Below, in pieces: positions 33,967 to 42,834 of a DNA stretch of 64,000 nt; positions within the stretch are counted from its first letter, which is position 1, and each line of letters begins with the position of its first letter. The stretch comes from Donghicola eburneus (GTDB taxonomy: Bacteria; Pseudomonadota; Alphaproteobacteria; Rhodobacterales; Rhodobacteraceae). The notes beneath the pieces were generated by a model. That model worked only from the letters and a program-made list of their open reading frames with translations. It made no database searches and was not told the DNA's origin. Both the position numbers and the translations under genes were made by a program. The stretch lies in contig NZ_FOXY01000001.1 in the NCBI RefSeq assembly GCF_900115865.1, positions 62,001 through 126,000 of the forward strand, written 5' to 3'.

Positions 33967-34017
33967 TTGATCAATGGAATACGGCGCACATTTGCCCGCT
34001 ACGGGATTTGATCAAAT
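33967..34017. promoter_or_regulatory. paired TTGATCAA palindromes upstream of the GS-like gene
   Basis: TTGATCAA occurs at 33967-33974 and again inside the perfect 12-base palindrome ATTTGATCAAAT at 34006-34017, 41 bases apart (about four helical turns). Both lie 12-63 bases upstream of the minus-strand GS-like start, in a 103-base gap. The regulator is unknown. The spacing does not match an FNR box, which needs four bases between half-sites. Confidence 0.42.
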
Positions 34018-34057
34018 AGAAAACGGGACCGATTGAAAAGCGCGAAATGCGGGGCCG

Positions 34058-34540
34058 TCAGCGATCAGAGAAAATGGTTACGTAGTAGTAGGGCCGCGCC
34101 GATCCAACGCCAATTTTTTCGAACTTCCGGTCCAAAATGTTGTTCCGGTGCAGGCGCGAATCCATCCAATCCGCCACCGTGTAACTTGGGTCCTGCCGAC
34201 CGTAAGAGATGTTTTCCCCATGTTTGCTGTCATCGTAGCCCGCGGCAGCCATACGCTGTTCGTAGGTCAGGCCGCCCGGTACGTCGTGGCTGAAAAAGTC
34301 GTTCCGAACCATAAGTTCCGCATGTTCCCGGGCAATCTCTGAAAGGTGCACATCTGGAGAGAGGGCGGCGCGCCCGACCTTGGCCCGCTCTGCGTTGATC
34401 AAGGCAATGATTTGGGCGTCATTGCTGGCAGAAGCGACGGGTGCCGCAACTGCAGGCGTGGTTTCGCTGGGCAATGGCGGGGTTGCGACACAGGCAGAGA
34501 GCGAGATTGCGGCCAAAGCGCAGAGGGCAAAGCGAAACAT
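34058..34540 (-). CDS. CAP/SCP-domain lipoprotein
   Basis: A 160-residue predicted lipoprotein: the signal peptide ends in the lipobox LSAC (Cys17), followed by a Pro/Ala-rich linker and a CAP (SCP/PR1, PF00188) domain. CAP signatures are INAERAKVGRAALSPD, HAELMVRNDFFSHD, GENISYG and a final HRNNILDRKFEKIGVG. The residues match the bacterial CAP group seen in sporulation and envelope proteins, whose biochemical role is uncertain. It stands alone, codirectional with the GS-like gene 103 bases beyond, and is probably transcribed separately. Confidence 0.85.
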   Translation of the reverse strand: MFRFALCALAAISLSACVATPPLPSETTPAVAAPVASASNDAQIIALINAERAKVGRAALSPDVHLSEIAREHAELMVRNDFFSHDVPGGLTYEQRMAAAGYDDSKHGENISYGRQDPSYTVADWMDSRLHRNNILDRKFEKIGVGSARPYYYVTIFSDR

Positions 34541-34634
34541 AGAGACACCTTCGGGACGGAGCAGACCGTGCCACTATACACGGACTGCTCGCCCTTGGGG
34601 TGTAAAGCCTGCGCATCCGGCAGCTTTCTGCCTG

Positions 34635-35576
34635 TTAGGCTGGGATTCCCGCGTGGCCCACGTCGATTTGTTCAGCCGATGGCGCAGGACCGCGCTTGAC
34701 CGCATGAACGACCAGAGCCCAGACCGGCGCACCGCGATCTTCGCGCAGCACAGCGCGGGTAATGCGGCTGTCGAAGCCTGCCTGATCTAGCAGATCCTGT
34801 AGGGCGTGTGCACTGTGCGCGTAGCGGCAAGTGTCGCGCAGAACGTAAGCCTCTGGGCCGGTATGCTCTTCGACGGAAAAGACGAACTGCCCGCCACTTT
34901 CCAAAGCCAGAGCCACCCAGCCGATGATCTTCTCTAGCGCTCCGAGATAGATGAAGACATCTGCAGCGGTGATCACCTGCCAACGCTCTTGGGGCGGGGA
35001 CAGGCGGTTCAGGTCGCGTTTGTCCAGATGATCGTAAATGCCCTTGGCCTCGGCGGCGCGCAGCATCTCGGTGGAAATATCCCAGCCTGTGAGTGTGGTG
35101 CAGAGGGGGCGCAGCGCTTCGCCCATCAGACCGGTGCCACATCCCAAATCCAGCGCGGCGCCAATGGGGGCCCGAAGCTGCTCGGCCATCAATAGTGGGC
35201 CGCAATAGGCCAACCCCTCGATCAGCGCGGTCTCGAACCGCGGCGCGTATTGATCAAACAAGGCTTCGACAAAGGCAGGTGGCATAGCATCTGTCATTGA
35301 CCGTTCGCGCAGCATATCCAGACGCAAGCTGGCCCCAAGCCGGTCGGTTGGATCAGTGGCAAGCGCAGCTTCGAACGCTTGATCTGCGTCGGGCAGGTCA
35401 AATTTTGCCCGAATGTCACCGAGCCGGTACCATCCGGCCGTCCATGCGGGGGCCAACTCTAGAGCCTGCGCATAGAGATCGGCAGCGGCCGCAGGGTCAC
35501 CGGGCAAGAGCGCTTCGGCATAATCGGCACGGCGATCAGCAATCAGATCGCCAGAAGACATCAAAACGGGAATCAT
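34635..35576 (-). CDS. TPR-containing SAM-dependent methyltransferase
   Basis: A 313-residue protein with an N-terminal tetratricopeptide-like part (DYAEALLPGDPAAAADLYAQALELAPAW and a second ALATDPTDRLGA helix pair, residues about 10-85) and a C-terminal class I methyltransferase domain. The SAM-binding motif I is ALDLGCGTGLMGEALR, followed by GWDISTEML (motif II) and VITAADVFIYLGAL. This is the layout of predicted TPR methyltransferases of unknown substrate. The start is uncertain: MIPVLM at 35576 or MSSGDL at 35561 are both plausible, while the frame remains open further upstream. It is divergent from the GNAT gene at 35825. Confidence 0.8.
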   Translation of the reverse strand: MIPVLMSSGDLIADRRADYAEALLPGDPAAAADLYAQALELAPAWTAGWYRLGDIRAKFDLPDADQAFEAALATDPTDRLGASLRLDMLRERSMTDAMPPAFVEALFDQYAPRFETALIEGLAYCGPLLMAEQLRAPIGAALDLGCGTGLMGEALRPLCTTLTGWDISTEMLRAAEAKGIYDHLDKRDLNRLSPPQERWQVITAADVFIYLGALEKIIGWVALALESGGQFVFSVEEHTGPEAYVLRDTCRYAHSAHALQDLLDQAGFDSRITRAVLREDRGAPVWALVVHAVKRGPAPSAEQIDVGHAGIPA

Positions 35577-35824
35577 CGAAGGTTCGGAAATAGAACGGAG
35601 CACAGCGTCCGCGATCGCGCATTTACGCCTGATTTTTCCCGCGTCAAGCTGGCATAGCGGACAGCGGCGCGGACGGCTGCCCAATCAGCAGCGGCATAAT
35701 CTGTCGGAGCGCGCAGGTATTCGGTAGAAAACGCCTCTGGAACCGCGCCATATTGGCAAAGCCCATCAGCGGGCGGCCACCGACGGCCCCCGTGACACGA
35801 ACCAAAAGACGGATACGAAGATCA

Positions 35825-36787
35825 ATGATGCCCGCAACGGACTCGCGTCCCGCCAGCCCCGTGACCCCCTCGGCAGAGCGTCAGGCGGCCTTCATGGCTG
35901 GGGCACCTTTGCCCGAAGAGGCTGAGCTCGTGCTAGACACGTTCTCTGCGGTGGTCGAACCGGTGGATCGGTCGCGCGTCGGGCTGCTGCACGAGCTGTC
36001 AGTCGGCGTGTTCTGGCCCCATCGCCCCCGCGATCTGGAGCTGTTTGTCGGTCTGGGCCAAGGGTATATCGCACTGGACGCGATCGGGCGCCCCTTGGGC
36101 TCTTCGATGTATTTCCCTGTCGACAGTGATTTCGCGATGCTCGGGATGATGGTTACCACACCGCGTTTGCAATCGCTTGGGGCGGGGCGCCGCCTGTTGC
36201 AGCACATTATGCAGGACTGTGCAGGTCGTGATCTGCGGCTTAGTGCGACGCGTTCGGGCTATCGGCTCTATGTCGCGGCGGGGTTTGACCCTGTTGGTCT
36301 GATTTGGCAGCACCAAGGGATCGCCCGCCCGTTCCGCGCGCCAGAACCGTTGTCTGGCCTGACCATTCGCCGAACGGAACCAGAGGATCACGCCGCGCTG
36401 ATGGCGCTGGACGCCCACGCCTACGGTGCAACGCGGACCAAGGTGATGGATGCCCTGCTGGCCGTTTCCAGCGGCGTCGTGGCCGAGCGGGGCGGGGCCG
36501 TTTGCGGTTACGCGCTCCGCCGGAGCTTTGGCAAGGGCGAGTTGATCGGGCCTGTCGTCGCCGAAGATGACGCGACCGCCATGCGACTTGTTGCGCCTTT
36601 GATCCAGGCCTGCGAGGGCAAGTTCACCCGCATGGATACCCCCCAACAGAGCGAACCCTTCAAAGCGTTTCTGGCGGCGGCGGGGCTCGGTGTGTTCGAC
36701 ACCGTGACAGAGATGTATCTGGGCCGTCAGCGCCGCGCCGAAGAGGGGCCGCTGACCTACGGGCTTGCAGCGCATTCGCTGGGGTAA
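35825..36787 (+). CDS. tandem GNAT-domain N-acetyltransferase
   Basis: A 320-residue protein with two GNAT folds in tandem: the N-terminal one has the acetyl-CoA loop LQSLGAGRRLLQHIM, and the C-terminal one is a shorter Acetyltransf_18-like domain (GKGELIGPVVAEDDATAM, then GKFTRMDTP). It is paralogous to the protein at 40594-41445, sharing the GPVVAED and GKF.R.D elements and a LG C-terminus. ATGs at 35825 and 35828 are both usable; the frame is open to 35753 but with no ribosome-binding site. It sits beside a PuuB-like oxidase gene, so acetylation of a polyamine or amino acid is plausible. Confidence 0.78.
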   Translation: MMPATDSRPASPVTPSAERQAAFMAGAPLPEEAELVLDTFSAVVEPVDRSRVGLLHELSVGVFWPHRPRDLELFVGLGQGYIALDAIGRPLGSSMYFPVDSDFAMLGMMVTTPRLQSLGAGRRLLQHIMQDCAGRDLRLSATRSGYRLYVAAGFDPVGLIWQHQGIARPFRAPEPLSGLTIRRTEPEDHAALMALDAHAYGATRTKVMDALLAVSSGVVAERGGAVCGYALRRSFGKGELIGPVVAEDDATAMRLVAPLIQACEGKFTRMDTPQQSEPFKAFLAAAGLGVFDTVTEMYLGRQRRAEEGPLTYGLAAHSLG

Positions 36788-36792
36788 CTGAA

Positions 36793-36812
36793 AAAGGGGC
36801 CAAAGCGGCCCC
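36793..36812 (-). terminator. minus-strand terminator of the PuuB-like operon
   Basis: GGGGCC (36796-36801) and GGCCCC (36807-36812) form a stem around loop AAAGC. On the minus strand it is followed by TTTTT, placing an intrinsic terminator just after the flavoprotein gene. The plus-strand GNAT gene has only a weak T-tract there. Confidence 0.75.
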
Positions 36813-36819
36813 CTACGTT

Positions 36820-38109
36820 TCAGCTTAGGCGGTCTTTCAGCCCGAAATACATACCAACCAGAGGCAGGAACCACGGCTTGCCGCTGTGCATCGGGATCGT
36901 CGGCCAGTCCATGCCTGTCAGCGGGTTGGTGTCCGTCCGTCCCATCGCCAGATCGGCTAGAGATTGCCCCAGCAGGGTCGACATCTGCGCGCCGTGGCCG
37001 GAATAGCCCATGCCATAGATCATGCCGTCCGCCTCGCCCGCGCGGGGGTAGCGGTCTTGGGTCATACCAACGAGACCACCCCAGCAGTAATCAATCTGGA
37101 TGTCCTTCAGATGCGGGAACAGGCGCTCCATGCTGGCGCGCAGGATTTCGCCGGATTTGGCATCCGATTGCTGATCCGACGTGGCCGAAAACCGCGCCCG
37201 CCCGCCAAAGATCAGCCGGTTGTCCGGCGACAGGCGGAAGTAGTTCCCGATATTCATCGAGGTCACATAGGTTCGGTTCCCCGGCACGGTTTGCTTGGTC
37301 TCTTCGGGGGTCAGTGGACGCGTTGCGATGATGAAAGATCCGACCGAGATGATCCGGCGGCGGAAATAGCCCAAGGGCGATCCCTTGACCCGCCCGCCAT
37401 AGGCGCCCGTGGCGGCGATCACGCGCCCCGCCTCGATTGTGCCCTTTGTGGTGGTCAGACGCCAGCCTGTTGCGGTTTTGTCCCGCGCGGTGACCGCCGC
37501 ATTTTCCCAAATCTGCGCGCCATGACGTGCAGCGGCCGTCCCCAGACCCTGCACATACTTGCCCATATGCATCATCGCGGACTTCTCGTAGAGCATCCCA
37601 CCGTGAAACGCGTCGCCACCCACTTCGCCCGCCAGATCGGACTTGGACAGCCAGCGTGTGTCGGGATCGACTTCGCGGTGGATCAGATCAAAATTGGCCT
37701 TCAGCCCGTCCACATGCGAGGGCTTGGACGCCAGCTTTAGCTTGCCAGAGCGACGGAAATCGCAATCGATCGCTTCTTCGCGGATCACATCCTCAATCAT
37801 ATCAATGGACCGGTCATAAGCGTGGTAGAGCCTATGCGCCTGTTCGGCCCCCAGATGCGCCTTGGCATCAGCATATCCGTGGGCGACCCCGTTGTTCAGG
37901 TGCCCCCCGTTGCGCCCCGAACCGCCAGCGCCCACATGGTCGGCTTCCAGAACAGCAACGCTGACCCCTTCGCGGGCCAGCTTGCGGGCGGCGTTCAGGC
38001 CGGTGAAGCCTGCGCCGATGATCGCCACATCGACCTTGCCTTCGACGGGGCCCTGCCTCGCGGCGGCAAAGGGCGCCGCCGTGTCATGCCAGTAGGACAT
38101 GTATTTCAT
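36820..38109 (-). CDS. gamma-glutamylputrescine oxidase-like FAD oxidoreductase (DadA/PuuB family)
   Basis: A 429-residue flavoprotein of the DAO family. The FAD-binding motif is AIIGAGFTGLNAARKLA near residue 30, then GGSGRNGGHLNNG, typical of PuuB-type gamma-glutamylputrescine oxidases. The C-terminal GMGYSGHGAQMS completes the FAD site. It would oxidise the gamma-glutamyl-polyamine made by a GS-like ligase such as that at 32563. It is followed in the same operon by a HAD hydrolase gene, 12 bases upstream on the minus strand, and ends at a hairpin terminator. A broader secondary amine substrate is possible. Confidence 0.82.
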   Translation of the reverse strand: MKYMSYWHDTAAPFAAARQGPVEGKVDVAIIGAGFTGLNAARKLAREGVSVAVLEADHVGAGGSGRNGGHLNNGVAHGYADAKAHLGAEQAHRLYHAYDRSIDMIEDVIREEAIDCDFRRSGKLKLASKPSHVDGLKANFDLIHREVDPDTRWLSKSDLAGEVGGDAFHGGMLYEKSAMMHMGKYVQGLGTAAARHGAQIWENAAVTARDKTATGWRLTTTKGTIEAGRVIAATGAYGGRVKGSPLGYFRRRIISVGSFIIATRPLTPEETKQTVPGNRTYVTSMNIGNYFRLSPDNRLIFGGRARFSATSDQQSDAKSGEILRASMERLFPHLKDIQIDYCWGGLVGMTQDRYPRAGEADGMIYGMGYSGHGAQMSTLLGQSLADLAMGRTDTNPLTGMDWPTIPMHSGKPWFLPLVGMYFGLKDRLS

Positions 38110-38121
38110 AGCGGCCTCCGT

Positions 38122-38787
38122 TTACAGGCCCACAACGGCGGGCAGTTCGGACACATCCTTGATCTCGGTGTAGCCATAATATGGGTTCGCGGGCTCGTGG
38201 CCGCGGTTCACCCAGACCTTGTTCGTGATCCCCAAGTCGTGGGCGGTCATCAGATCGTAGCGAAAGCTGGAAGAGACGTGCAGGATATCCTCCGGTCCGC
38301 AGCCCAGTTGATCCAGCATGTATTCGAACGCCTTCATTTGCGGCTTGTAGGCACCAGCGCTTTCGGCCGTAAACACATGCGCAGTCGGAGCGCCGAGTTT
38401 CGCAATATTATGCGGGATCTGCGCGTTCATCGAGTTGGTCAGCGCCACCAGCGGGATTTCCTGCGCGATTTTGGCCAGACCGGCGGGCACATCCGCATGC
38501 GGTCCCCAAGTGGGCACGCGGTTATAGATATCCTCGGCCACAGCAGGATCAAAGGGGATGCTGTTCCGCTTACAGGTCCGCTCCAGCGCGTTGTGGACGA
38601 TCTCGGCATAGGGTTTCCACGCGCCGAGCACCTCGTCGAGACGGTAAGCCGAGAAATCGGCGATGAATATGTCCATCTGCGCTGGTGTCAGCATCGCACT
38701 GTAGTGATCGCGTGCCGCACCAGCCATGTCGAACAGGATCATGGTGCCGTGGCAGTCGAAGGTGATGAATTTGGGGCGGAAGGTCAT
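38122..38787 (-). CDS. HAD-superfamily hydrolase, haloacid dehalogenase type II-like
   Basis: A 221-residue HAD hydrolase. Motif I is ITFDCHGTMILFD with nucleophile Asp11, motif II VALTNS, and motif III the lysine in GAYKPQM, with a late acidic motif near FRYDLMTAHDLG. Members either remove halide from 2-haloacids or act as phosphatases. AAGGA lies eight bases before the start at 38787; the frame is open much further, overlapping the divergent cupin gene. It is the upstream partner of the PuuB-like oxidase, and a paralog (44033-44764) lies next to the aminotransferase, so both may act on pathway acids or phosphates. Confidence 0.78.
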   Translation of the reverse strand: MTFRPKFITFDCHGTMILFDMAGAARDHYSAMLTPAQMDIFIADFSAYRLDEVLGAWKPYAEIVHNALERTCKRNSIPFDPAVAEDIYNRVPTWGPHADVPAGLAKIAQEIPLVALTNSMNAQIPHNIAKLGAPTAHVFTAESAGAYKPQMKAFEYMLDQLGCGPEDILHVSSSFRYDLMTAHDLGITNKVWVNRGHEPANPYYGYTEIKDVSELPAVVGL

Positions 38788-38991
38788 GTCAGCGGTCCTT
38801 GGACGTTCTCTGGATGCTGTCAGTCTGGCGCGGGCGGCTAGGCACAGTGCGCCGCGTTTGCCGGTTTCGTGGCATGAAATTCCGTATCCCCGATCGTCCA
38901 CGGCACGGGATGCCGCCAAGGGGCGATGTTCGGTGACTGGCACGGGGGCGGGCAGGGCACGTTGGTGGCAGACCAATGGAATGGACCTGAC

Positions 38992-39360
38992 ATGACCAAA
39001 CTCTTGCCCGTAAACACCGCGCCGACCTTTGACCCCGTGCACGCGACGGCGGCGCCCGACCTCCTGATCGACGGCAATCCCGCCTATCAAACATGGGAGC
39101 TGGACGCTGCTATCGCCGAAGCCTCTAAGTGGGGTAAAATCCGCACCGGAATCTGGGAGACGACCCCCTGCAAGACAATCTCGATGAAGGGCGAAACTTT
39201 TGAATTCTGTCACATTCTGTCGGGTAAGTGTGTGATCACCGAGGACAGCGGCGAAAGCCATACCTTTGCCGCGGGCGATAGCTTCATCATGAAGCCCGGC
39301 TTTGTCGGCACGTGGGAGACGCTGGAAACCCTGCGCAAAATCTTTGTGATCGCGTCCTAA
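38992..39360 (+). CDS. cupin-domain protein
   Basis: A 122-residue cupin of the DUF861/EutQ-like kind: the beta-barrel includes TGIWETTPCKTISMKGE, a FEFCHILSGKCVITED strand pair and AAGDSFIMKPGFVGTWE. The start at 38992 (MTKLLPVN) leaves out a frame that is open from 38926. It lies 3 bases before an M20 deacetylase gene, in the same operon, and is divergent from the HAD/PuuB operon. Such small cupins often sit in polyamine and amino-acid catabolic loci, but their reaction is unknown. Confidence 0.8.
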   Translation: MTKLLPVNTAPTFDPVHATAAPDLLIDGNPAYQTWELDAAIAEASKWGKIRTGIWETTPCKTISMKGETFEFCHILSGKCVITEDSGESHTFAAGDSFIMKPGFVGTWETLETLRKIFVIAS

Positions 39361-39363
39361 GTC

Positions 39364-40482
39364 ATGGCGGATCGGTATACGCCCGAGCAGATGCTGGAAC
39401 GGCTGGTTGGTTTCCCGACAGTAGTGGGGCAGGGCAACGGCGCGCTGATGGAGTTTGTCAGAGCCTACCTGACCGGCCACGGCATCCCGCATCATCTGCT
39501 GCTAGGGCCCGAGGGCGACCGGTATAATCTGCTTGCCACTATCGGCGATCCCTTAGTGCCGGGGTACATCCTGTCGGGTCATGTGGATGTCGTGCCTGCG
39601 GCTGAACCCGAGTGGCTGGCCGATCCGTTCACCCTGCGCCGCGACGGCGACCGGCTGATCGGGCGCGGGGCCTGCGATATGAAAGGCTATGTCGCCGCCG
39701 TTTTGGCGATGGCCCCCGATCTGGCCGCGATGCCCCTGTATGCGCCCATCCACATCGCCCTGTCCTATGACGAAGAGGCAGGGTGCAAAGGTGTGCCGCA
39801 CCTGATCGCCGCCCTTCCTGACCTGATCGCTGCGCCCTTGGGCTGCTTTGTCGGCGAGCCGTCGAACATGACGCCGGTTCTGGCGCACAAGGGCAAAGCC
39901 GCCCTAAGCCTGACCGCCAAAGGGATCTCTGGCCACAGCTCCCGCCCCGATCTGGGGGCGAACGCGATCCATGCCCTGCTGCCGGTTTTACTGGCGGCGG
40001 CAACACAGGCAGAGGTGCTGAAATCCGGCGACACGGACGAGCGGTTTGCGCCGCCCTGTTCATCCCTGCAAATCGGGACGGTGTCGGGCGGCCAAGCCGT
40101 CAACATCATTCCCGACCACGCCACGGCTCAGATCGAGGCCCGCGCCATCGCGGGTGTCGATCCCGAGGCATTGCTGGCGCCGATCCTTGCGGCCTGCGGG
40201 CCGTCTGTCCGCGCCGAAATCATATCCTCCTATCCCGCATTGGCTTTGGCACCAGATGCGCCCCTGGCCCAGATCGCAGAACAGATTTCGGAGAATTCCC
40301 CAATCGGCGCAGTGAGTTATGGCACCGAAGCGGGCCTGTTCCAGAAAGCGGGCATCCCCTCTGTGATCTGCGGGCCGGGCGACATTTCCCGCGCGCACAA
40401 GCCCGAGGAATACCTCACGACCCAAGAACTGCATGCCGCAGCGCAAATGGTACTGGCATTGGGCCGATACCTGTCCGATTAA
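39364..40482 (+). CDS. argE: acetylornithine deacetylase-like M20 peptidase
   Basis: A 372-residue M20-family dinuclear zinc hydrolase of the ArgE type, which removes the acetyl group from N-acetylornithine or similar diamino acids. Zinc motifs: SGHVDVVPA (first His and Asp), GRGACDMKGY (bridging Asp), DEEAGCKG (catalytic Glu pair) and the late AHKPEEYL histidine. The dimerisation-domain histidine is in GISGHSSRPDLGANA. No other arginine biosynthetic gene is near, so in this catabolic neighbourhood it may deacetylate acetylated diamines or diamino acids. It follows the cupin gene 3 bases after its stop. Confidence 0.85.
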   Translation: MADRYTPEQMLERLVGFPTVVGQGNGALMEFVRAYLTGHGIPHHLLLGPEGDRYNLLATIGDPLVPGYILSGHVDVVPAAEPEWLADPFTLRRDGDRLIGRGACDMKGYVAAVLAMAPDLAAMPLYAPIHIALSYDEEAGCKGVPHLIAALPDLIAAPLGCFVGEPSNMTPVLAHKGKAALSLTAKGISGHSSRPDLGANAIHALLPVLLAAATQAEVLKSGDTDERFAPPCSSLQIGTVSGGQAVNIIPDHATAQIEARAIAGVDPEALLAPILAACGPSVRAEIISSYPALALAPDAPLAQIAEQISENSPIGAVSYGTEAGLFQKAGIPSVICGPGDISRAHKPEEYLTTQELHAAAQMVLALGRYLSD

Positions 40483-40489
40483 CCCCTCG

Positions 40490-40577
40490 GACTGACAGCA
40501 TTTTCTGCGGCGGAGTAGGGCCCTGCCAGTCCAAACTGCCGCGGCGCCGCAGCATCAAACCGATCATGCCGCAGTGG
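40490..40577. promoter_or_regulatory. inverted-repeat-rich control region with the GCCGCAGTGG element
   Basis: Between the M20 and tandem-GNAT genes: GACTGAC (40490-40496), CTGCGGCG (40505-40512) with its complement CGCCGCAG (40545-40552), a perfect 10-base palindrome GCGGCGCCGC (40541-40550), and GCCGCAGTGG (40568-40577). A closely similar series (GACTGAC, TCTGCG, GCCGCAGTGG) stands at 59904-59949 before another catabolic operon, suggesting a shared regulator. No -10/-35 assignment is made. Confidence 0.42.
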
Positions 40578-40593
40578 CGCTCCTACTCTGGCG

Positions 40594-41445
40594 ATGAACA
40601 GCACGGACCCAAAGACAATGGATACCCTGAACACCCCCGAGCCAACGCAAATCACCTTGGTCTCCTTTGGCCCCGAGCATATTGACGGGGCCGTGCGTCT
40701 GTCCCAGCAGGCCGGTTGGCCCCACCGCGCCGAGGATTGGGCCCTAACCCTGTCCACCGCCCAAGGGGTTGTGGCGCTGGATGGCGGACAGATCGTTGGC
40801 ACGGCCCTGTGTTCCGACTTTGGCGATGTGGCAACCCTGAACATGATCATAGTGGACGAGGCCTGCCGTGGACGCGGTCTTGGCCGCCGCTTGATGGATG
40901 CAATCATTGCGCTGGGGCAAGGGAAAACCCTACGGCTGGTGGCGACCGCTGATGGCCTGCCTTTGTATGAAAAGCTGGGGTTCGTCGCCCATGGCCAGAT
41001 CCACCAGTACCAAGGCATCGCGCAGGCGCGGGCCCCTGAACAGCCTGTAAAAAAGGACAAGGCCGACCTGCATGACCTGACCAAGATCGATCAGGCCGCG
41101 TCCGGCATGTCGCGCCATGCGTTGCTGGAACAGATCGCCGCCACCGGCACCGTCCTGACGACCGCTGGCGGCTTTGCCATGGTGCGCGCGTTCGGCCGCG
41201 GGATGGTCGTTGGCCCCGTGGTGGCCGAGGATGCTATCGCCGCCCGTGCCCTGATCGACGCAGCGGCAACCCACGCCAAAGGCAAATTCCTGCGGATCGA
41301 CCTGACCTCGGACGCTCTTGACGGGCACATGGAAACGCTGGGTCTGACCCATGTGGGCGGCGGCACCGCCATGCAAAGGCCCGCTCACGCGCCCCATCCC
41401 ACCCCTTTCAAAACCTTCGCCCTCGTGTCTCAGGCACTCGGCTAA
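40594..41445 (+). CDS. tandem GNAT-domain N-acetyltransferase
   Basis: A 283-residue protein with two GNAT domains: the first has the acetyl-CoA loop CRGRGLGRRLMDAII after a LNMIIVDEA strand, and the second is an Acetyltransf_18-type domain (GRGMVVGPVVAEDAIAARA, then GKFLRIDL). It is a paralog of the protein at 35825-36787. The first ATG at 40594 and one at 40618 are both possible, with no clear ribosome-binding site for either. It leads an apparent operon with the class III aminotransferase (16 bases later) and the D-2-hydroxyacid dehydrogenase. Acetylation of a diamine or amino acid before or after transamination is a reasonable guess. Confidence 0.8.
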   Translation: MNSTDPKTMDTLNTPEPTQITLVSFGPEHIDGAVRLSQQAGWPHRAEDWALTLSTAQGVVALDGGQIVGTALCSDFGDVATLNMIIVDEACRGRGLGRRLMDAIIALGQGKTLRLVATADGLPLYEKLGFVAHGQIHQYQGIAQARAPEQPVKKDKADLHDLTKIDQAASGMSRHALLEQIAATGTVLTTAGGFAMVRAFGRGMVVGPVVAEDAIAARALIDAAATHAKGKFLRIDLTSDALDGHMETLGLTHVGGGTAMQRPAHAPHPTPFKTFALVSQALG

Positions 41446-41460
41446 TTCCGGAGCAAGATT

Positions 41461-42834
41461 ATGCTGACCAATTCCCTTGTCGAGCTGGACCGCCAGCACC
41501 TGATCCACCCCGTGTCGTCCTTTCAGGGCCACGAGGCACGCGGCGTCCGCGTCTTGACCTCGGCCAAGGGCGCGCGCGTCACCGATGCTGAAGGGCGCGA
41601 GTTGATCGACGGTTTCGCGGGCCTGTGGTGTGTGAACGCGGGCTATGGGCAGGAGTCTGTGATCGAGGCCGCAACCGAACAGATGCGCCGTTTGCCCTAT
41701 GCCACTGGGTACTTTGATTTGGGGGCCGAGGCGCCGATCAAGCTGGCTGCCGCGCTGGCCGAACGTGCCCCCGGTGATCTGAACCACGTCTATTTCACTC
41801 TGGGCGGGTCGGACGCCGTTGACAGCACTATCCGCTTTGTCCGCTACTACTGGCATGCCAAGGGGCAGCCGGAGCGCGACCAGTTCATCTCGGTCGAGAA
41901 TGGCTATCACGGCTCGTCCTCGCTCGGGGCCGGCTTGACCGCGCTCAGCGCCTTTCATGACGGGTTTGGCTTGCCCTATCCGTGGCAGCATAAAATTTCG
42001 TCGCATTATGTGTATCGCAACCCCGTGGGCACCGATCCGCAGGCGATCATCGACGCTTCGGTCGCCGAACTGCGGGCCAAGATCGAAGCCATCGGCGCGG
42101 ACAAAGTCGCGGCCTTCTACGTGGAGCCGATCCAAGGCTCGGGCGGCGTTCTGGTGCCGCCCAAGGGCTGGATCAAGGCGATGCGCGAGGTCTGTACCGA
42201 ATACGGTGTGCTGTTCATCGCAGACGAGGTGATCACCGGTTTCGGCCGCACCGGTCCGCTGTTTGCCTGCGCCGAAGAGGGCATCGTCCCCGACCTAATG
42301 ACCACCGCCAAGGGCCTCACCTCTGGCTATGTGCCCATGGGCGCGGTGCTCATGTCGGATCACGTCTACCAAACCCTGAGCGACGGGGCAGGGGCCAAGG
42401 CGATCGGCCACGGCTTCACCTACTCTGGTCACCCTGTGTCGGCGGCTGTGGGGCTAGAGGTTTTGGCCCTGTACGAGGGCGGCCTGTTGGAGAATGGCGA
42501 GAAGATGGGCGCGCGTCTGATGGACGGTCTGAATGACCTGATGGATCATCCGCTGGTCGGTGATGTGCGCGGTCGCGGGATGCTGGCCGCCGTGGAACTG
42601 GTCATCGACAAGGACGCCAAGACTCCGCTGCCCGCCAGCGTCCAGCCTGCCACGCGCCTGTTTGACCGTGCATGGGAGCATGGGCTGATCGTGCGCTCGT
42701 TCGCCCAAGGAATCTTTGGCTACGCGCCGCCGCTCTGCTGCACCGAAGAGGAAATCGATATGATCATCGAACGTACCCGCAAAGTGCTGGACCTGACCCT
42801 AGAAGATCCCGAAGTCCGCGAGGCGCTGCGCTAA
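41461..42834 (+). CDS. class III aminotransferase (omega-amino acid/putrescine type)
   Basis: A 457-residue omega-aminotransferase. The PLP lysine lies in LMTTAKGLTSGYVPMG, the cofactor aspartate in LFIADEVITGFGRTG, and HGFTYSGHPVSAAVG is the conserved downstream block. GGAG is present a few bases before the start. Such enzymes transfer amino groups from omega-amino acids, diamines or taurine to pyruvate or oxoglutarate. Its stop overlaps the start of the hydroxyacid dehydrogenase gene by one base, so the two are co-translated; the dehydrogenase may reduce or recycle the keto acid. The true amino donor is not determinable. Confidence 0.87.
   Translation: MLTNSLVELDRQHLIHPVSSFQGHEARGVRVLTSAKGARVTDAEGRELIDGFAGLWCVNAGYGQESVIEAATEQMRRLPYATGYFDLGAEAPIKLAAALAERAPGDLNHVYFTLGGSDAVDSTIRFVRYYWHAKGQPERDQFISVENGYHGSSSLGAGLTALSAFHDGFGLPYPWQHKISSHYVYRNPVGTDPQAIIDASVAELRAKIEAIGADKVAAFYVEPIQGSGGVLVPPKGWIKAMREVCTEYGVLFIADEVITGFGRTGPLFACAEEGIVPDLMTTAKGLTSGYVPMGAVLMSDHVYQTLSDGAGAKAIGHGFTYSGHPVSAAVGLEVLALYEGGLLENGEKMGARLMDGLNDLMDHPLVGDVRGRGMLAAVELVIDKDAKTPLPASVQPATRLFDRAWEHGLIVRSFAQGIFGYAPPLCCTEEEIDMIIERTRKVLDLTLEDPEVREALR

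Noticed and set aside
33967-33974. FNR/anaerobox
   Set aside because: The half-sites TTGAT and ATCAA overlap instead of being separated by four bases.
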